The translations under genes and the position numbers were made by a program. A DNA stretch of 8,385 nt from an uncultured Bacilli bacterium. GTDB taxonomy: Bacteria > Bacillota_I > Bacilli_A > RF39 > UBA660. Each line of letters opens with the position of its first letter. The stretch's first letter is position 1. The stretch is from assembly GCA_947629285.1 (NCBI GenBank), contig CANRDA010000044.1, positions 1-8,385 of the forward strand. Direction: 5' to 3'. Positions 5,477 through 8,385 of the stretch are shown piece by piece. Below the pieces are notes generated by a model. The model ran no database searches, was not told where the DNA came from, and saw only the letters and a list, made by a program, of their open reading frames with translations.

Positions 5477-8110
5477 ATGACAAAATATGTTTATGCCTTT
5501 AAAGAAGGTAACAAAGACATGCGTAATCTTTTAGGTGGTAAGGGTGCAAACCTTGCTGAAATGACTGGAATTGGACTTCCTGTTCCAAGAGGTTTTACTG
5601 TTACTACTGAAGCATGTATTAAGTATTATGATGATGGGGAGGATATTTCTAAAGAGATTAAAGATGAGATTTTAAAGCACTTAGATTCTCTTGAGAAAGA
5701 AACTGGTAAAAAGTTTGGTGATGTTGAAAATCCATTACTAGTATCTGTTAGAAGTGGCGCTAGAGCATCTATGCCAGGTATGATGGATACAGTTTTAAAT
5801 TTAGGTTTAAATGATGAAGTTGCAAAAGGATTTGCTAAGACAACAAACAATCCTAGATTTGTATACGACAGTTACAGAAGATTTATTCAAATGTTTGCAG
5901 ATGTAGTTATGGGATTTCCAAAAAGTTCATTTGAAAGAAAATTTGATGTAATCAAAGAAGAAAAAGGAGTACAGTTCGATACTGAACTTTCTGCAGAAGA
6001 CTTAATGGAAGTTGTTGAAATTTACAAAGAGGAATATAAGAAACATTCTGGTGATGAATTCCCACAAGACCCAAAAGTTCAATTAATGGAAGCAGTAAAA
6101 GCTGTATTTAGAAGTTGGAATAACGATAGAGCAATCACATATCGTAGACTTAACGATATCCCATCTAGTTGGGGAACTGCTGTAAACGTTCAAGAGATGG
6201 TTTATGGTAACCGTGGTGAGACTTCTGGTACTGGTGTTGCATTCACAAGAAACCCTGCAACAGGAGAAAAGAAGTTATATGGTGAATACTTAATGAACGC
6301 ACAAGGTGAAGACGTTGTTGCTGGTATTCGTACACCTAAGACAATCGATACATTAAAAGAGACAATGCCTGAGTGTTACGAAGAATTCGTTAAGATTTGT
6401 AATACACTTGAAAATCATTACAAAGATATGCAAGATATGGAATTTACTATTGAAAATGGAAAACTTTTCATGTTACAAACTCGTAATGGTAAAAGAACTG
6501 CACAAGCTGCACTAAAAATAGCTGTTGATTTAGTAAATGAAGGAATGATTTCAAAAGAAGAAGCTTTACTTAAAGTTGAGCCTAAACAATTAGACCAGTT
6601 ACTACACCCAAATTTTGACCAAGATAGCTTAAAAGCTGCTAAGGTAGTTGCTAAAGGTCTTGCTGCATCTCCAGGTGCTGCAACAGGTAAGATATACTTT
6701 ACTGCAGAAGATGTTATGAATGCTTCTAAAAACGGAGAAAAAGATTTATTACTCGTTAGACTTGAAACTTCACCTGAGGATATCGAAGGAATGAATATTG
6801 CTCACGGTATACTTACTATACGTGGTGGTATGACAAGCCATGCTGCAGTTGTTGCTCGTGGAATGGGTACTTGCTGTGTATCTGGATGTGGTGAACTTGT
6901 TATAGATGAAGAAGCTAAGACAGTTAAGACTAAAGACGGAAAAGTATACCATGAAGGAGACTGGATGAGCTTAGATGGTTCAACTGGTAATGTATATGGT
7001 GAACAAATTAAGACTAAAGAGCCTGAAATAAGTGGAGACTTTGAAACATTTATGGGATGGGCTGATAGTGTTAGAAGACTTAAAGTTAGAACTAATGCTG
7101 ATACACCTAAAGATGCTATTCAAGCACGTAAATTTGGTGCAGAAGGTATAGGTCTTTGCCGTACAGAACACATGTTCTTTGAAGAAGAAAGAATATTTAA
7201 CTTTAGAAGAATGATTGCTGCTGATACAGTAGAGAAGCGTGAGGAAGCACTAGAAAAGATACTTCCATATCAAAGAAAAGACTTTGAAGGATTATTTGAG
7301 GCTATGGAAGGAGACCCTGTTGTAATTCGTTACTTAGACCCACCTCTACATGAATTCTTACCTCATACTGATGAAGAGATTAAACCACTTGCAGAGTCAC
7401 TTGGTATGAGTTTTGAAGATTTAAAAGCACGCGTTGAATCATTAAAGGAATTTAACCCAATGATGGGACACCGTGGATGTAGACTTGCAGTTACTTATCC
7501 TGAAATTGCTAAAATGCAAACAAGAGCCGTTATAGAGGCTGCAATCAATGTAAATAAAAAAGGCATGAATATAACTCCTGAGATTATGATACCTCTAGTA
7601 GGAGATGTAAACGAACTTAAATATGTTAAAAAGATAGTTTGTGAAACTGCTGATAGTATAATTAAAGAAGCAAAAGTAGATTTAACATATCATGTTGGTA
7701 CAATGATAGAAATACCAAGGGCTGCAGTTACAGCTGATGAAATCGCTAAAGAAGCAGAATTCTTCTCATTTGGAACAAACGATTTAACTCAAATGACATT
7801 TGGATTCTCAAGAGATGATGCTGCTAAGTTCTTAAATGAATACTATGCAAAAGGAATATTTGAAAGTGACCCATTTGCTAAGTTAGACCAAAATGGTGTT
7901 GGTAAACTTGTTGAAATGGCTGCTAAATTAGGTCGTCAAACTCGTCCTGATATCCATATGGGTATTTGTGGAGAACATGGTGGAGAACCATCAAGTGTTG
8001 AATTCTGCCATAGAGTAGGACTTGACTATGTATCTTGTAGTCCATTTAGAGTTCCACTAGCTAGACTTGCTGCTGCTCAAGCTGTAGTAAAAGAAAAAGA
8101 AAATAAATAA
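5477..8110 (+). CDS. ppdK: Pyruvate, phosphate dikinase
   Basis: Cytoplasmic enzyme that reversibly converts pyruvate, ATP and phosphate into PEP, AMP and pyrophosphate. At 877 residues it is full length for the family. Domains in order: an N-terminal ATP-grasp nucleotide domain (about 1-340) with LLGGKGANLAEM (18-29), SGARASMPGMMDTV (93-106) and the LQTRNGKRT end motif (333-341); a phosphohistidine swivel domain (about 390-510) with GGMTSHAAVVARGMG, where His455 is the phosphorylated residue; and a C-terminal PEP/pyruvate TIM barrel (about 520-877). In the barrel are GLCRTEH (559-565), VIRYLDPP (616-623), MIEIPRAA (743-750, Glu745), FGTNDLTQM (765-773, Asn768) and GICGEHGG with the catalytic acid Cys831. 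His455, Glu745, Asn768 and Cys831 match the numbering of the Clostridium symbiosum enzyme. AAGGAGG (5465-5471) five bases before the ATG fixes the start. It stands alone with its own promoter and terminator. In such anaerobes it can run toward pyruvate, saving ATP through pyrophosphate, or toward PEP. Identification is secure. Confidence 0.98.
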   Translation: MTKYVYAFKEGNKDMRNLLGGKGANLAEMTGIGLPVPRGFTVTTEACIKYYDDGEDISKEIKDEILKHLDSLEKETGKKFGDVENPLLVSVRSGARASMPGMMDTVLNLGLNDEVAKGFAKTTNNPRFVYDSYRRFIQMFADVVMGFPKSSFERKFDVIKEEKGVQFDTELSAEDLMEVVEIYKEEYKKHSGDEFPQDPKVQLMEAVKAVFRSWNNDRAITYRRLNDIPSSWGTAVNVQEMVYGNRGETSGTGVAFTRNPATGEKKLYGEYLMNAQGEDVVAGIRTPKTIDTLKETMPECYEEFVKICNTLENHYKDMQDMEFTIENGKLFMLQTRNGKRTAQAALKIAVDLVNEGMISKEEALLKVEPKQLDQLLHPNFDQDSLKAAKVVAKGLAASPGAATGKIYFTAEDVMNASKNGEKDLLLVRLETSPEDIEGMNIAHGILTIRGGMTSHAAVVARGMGTCCVSGCGELVIDEEAKTVKTKDGKVYHEGDWMSLDGSTGNVYGEQIKTKEPEISGDFETFMGWADSVRRLKVRTNADTPKDAIQARKFGAEGIGLCRTEHMFFEEERIFNFRRMIAADTVEKREEALEKILPYQRKDFEGLFEAMEGDPVVIRYLDPPLHEFLPHTDEEIKPLAESLGMSFEDLKARVESLKEFNPMMGHRGCRLAVTYPEIAKMQTRAVIEAAINVNKKGMNITPEIMIPLVGDVNELKYVKKIVCETADSIIKEAKVDLTYHVGTMIEIPRAAVTADEIAKEAEFFSFGTNDLTQMTFGFSRDDAAKFLNEYYAKGIFESDPFAKLDQNGVGKLVEMAAKLGRQTRPDIHMGICGEHGGEPSSVEFCHRVGLDYVSCSPFRVPLARLAAAQAVVKEKENK

Positions 8111-8120
8111 TTTAATTATT

Positions 8121-8160
8121 AGACTAAGATGACTATTTAGTTAGATGTCTTAGTCTTTTT
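8121..8160 (+). terminator. Intrinsic terminator of ppdK
   Basis: AGACTAAGA (8121-8129) pairs perfectly with TCTTAGTCT (8148-8156). An inner CTA/TAG pairing (8133-8135 with 8142-8144) closes the loop, and a T run follows to 8160. It begins 11 bases after the ppdK stop. Confidence 0.88.
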
Positions 8161-8206
8161 AATTTGTTTAATAAATTATTATTATTAAACATAAATGTAT
8201 TTTTTG

Positions 8207-8215
8207 TGATACAGT
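8207..8215 (+). promoter_or_regulatory. Possible extended -10 promoter for the downstream structured element
   Basis: TGATACAGT gives a TACAGT hexamer (8210-8215, four of six matches) with an extended TG at 8207-8208, the arrangement seen at the other promoters here. A TTAAAC (8185-8190) upstream is a poor, over-spaced -35. Transcription would begin near 8222. Confidence 0.35.
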
Positions 8216-8221
8216 GATAGC

Positions 8222-8382
8222 ATGATTGAGGTGAATTCTCAAAGTAAATACAATCGATATAGTTAAAATTGCATTTACTATGAGAATTAAGAAAAAGATT
8301 AAATTATGTCAGGATTAGGACACGAAAAAATTAATAGATAGATGTTTTGACCATATAAAATAATGGTTAAAGCATCTTTTTT
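8222..8382 (+). ncRNA. Candidate structured small RNA or terminated leader, family not recognised
   Basis: This gene-free stretch after ppdK contains a long imperfect hairpin. AATTCTCA (8234-8241) pairs with TGAGAATT (8281-8288), one A-A mismatch follows, then AGTAAAT (8243-8249) pairs with ATTTACT (8273-8279), around a loop of about 23 bases. Downstream, TGTC (8307-8310) can pair with GACA (8319-8322), and a strong terminator closes the unit at 8340-8382. A weak promoter lies just upstream. With the ppdK terminator before it, the unit is about 160 nt and independently bounded. I looked for T-box, SRP, tmRNA, 6S, RNase P and common riboswitch signatures and saw none convincingly. It may be a free small RNA or a leader that terminates before a gene beyond the window. 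Structure is seen; function is unknown. Confidence 0.45.
8340..8382 (+). terminator. Strong intrinsic terminator at the end of the structured element
   Basis: AGATGTTTTGACCAT (8340-8354) pairs with ATGGTTAAAGCATCT (8363-8377) as a 15-pair stem with two G-U pairs and an eight-base loop, followed by a T run (8377-8382). No complete gene precedes it after the ppdK terminator, which is why a small RNA or attenuated leader is proposed. Confidence 0.8.
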
Positions 8383-8385
8383 AAT

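Noticed and set aside
4944..7171. Several minus-strand frames of 60-74 codons inside the WG and ppdK genes
   Set aside because: All are shadows of conserved coding sequence on the plus strand without ribosome sites.
8222..8266. Fourteen-codon frame starting ATG at 8222
   Set aside because: It would be leaderless by the best promoter guess, has no ribosome site, and runs into the long hairpin; the RNA structure explains the sequence better.
8306..8324. Resemblance of GTCAGG...GGA to the SRP RNA loop
   Set aside because: The conserved GGAAG/AGCA internal-loop sequences of SRP RNA are absent and the flanking stem is only four pairs.
1..8385. Absence of TGA stop codons (all visible genes end TAA or TAG), raising the idea of a recoded TGA
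   Set aside because: Eight stops is too few in AT-rich DNA, and all proteins read normally with TGG for Trp and no need for in-frame TGA, so the standard bacterial code suffices.

Overview
The window is very AT-rich, with short intergenic gaps, strong AGGAGG-type ribosome binding sites, extended -10 promoters and U-tailed intrinsic terminators. With a YunB-type sporulation protein and a sortase-like C-terminal anchor, this points to a low-GC, Gram-positive, endospore-forming member of the Bacillota (Clostridia- or Bacilli-like, perhaps an uncultured gut lineage). The lineage is inference. No mobile element, CRISPR array, tRNA or rRNA is visible.

Layout. (1) 1-99 is the 3' end of a surface or membrane protein gene with a hydrophobic C-terminal anchor, closed by a terminator. 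(2) 139-2496 is a two-gene operon with its own extended -10 promoter. It encodes an RDD-family membrane protein and, overlapping it by 11 bases, a zinc-ribbon, single-pass membrane protein with a ~440-residue outer domain. A perfect 28-bp palindrome (2495-2522) ends this operon and the facing gene. (3) 2523-2972 (minus strand) is a paired-CBS-domain protein. It is divergent from yunB (3029-3787), a predicted mother-cell sporulation gene. (4) 3906-4052 is a 48-residue protein with an AT-hook-like N-terminus and one membrane helix, with its own promoter. (5) 4174-5364 is a cytoplasmic WG-repeat protein of about nine 35-residue units, two of which are almost identical in DNA. Its promoter overlaps the preceding terminator. 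(6) 5477-8110 is a complete, canonical pyruvate, phosphate dikinase gene (ppdK). (7) 8111-8385 holds the ppdK terminator and then a gene-free stretch with a long imperfect hairpin and a second strong terminator. This looks like a small structured RNA or a terminated leader of a gene beyond the window.

Most genes are independent transcription units; only the RDD/zinc-ribbon pair is clearly coupled. ppdK is central carbon metabolism, yunB is sporulation, and the rest are envelope or unknown-function proteins. The least explained items are the structured element at 8222-8382, the AT-hook/membrane microprotein, and the RDD/zinc-ribbon pair. I see no clearly new multi-gene system.
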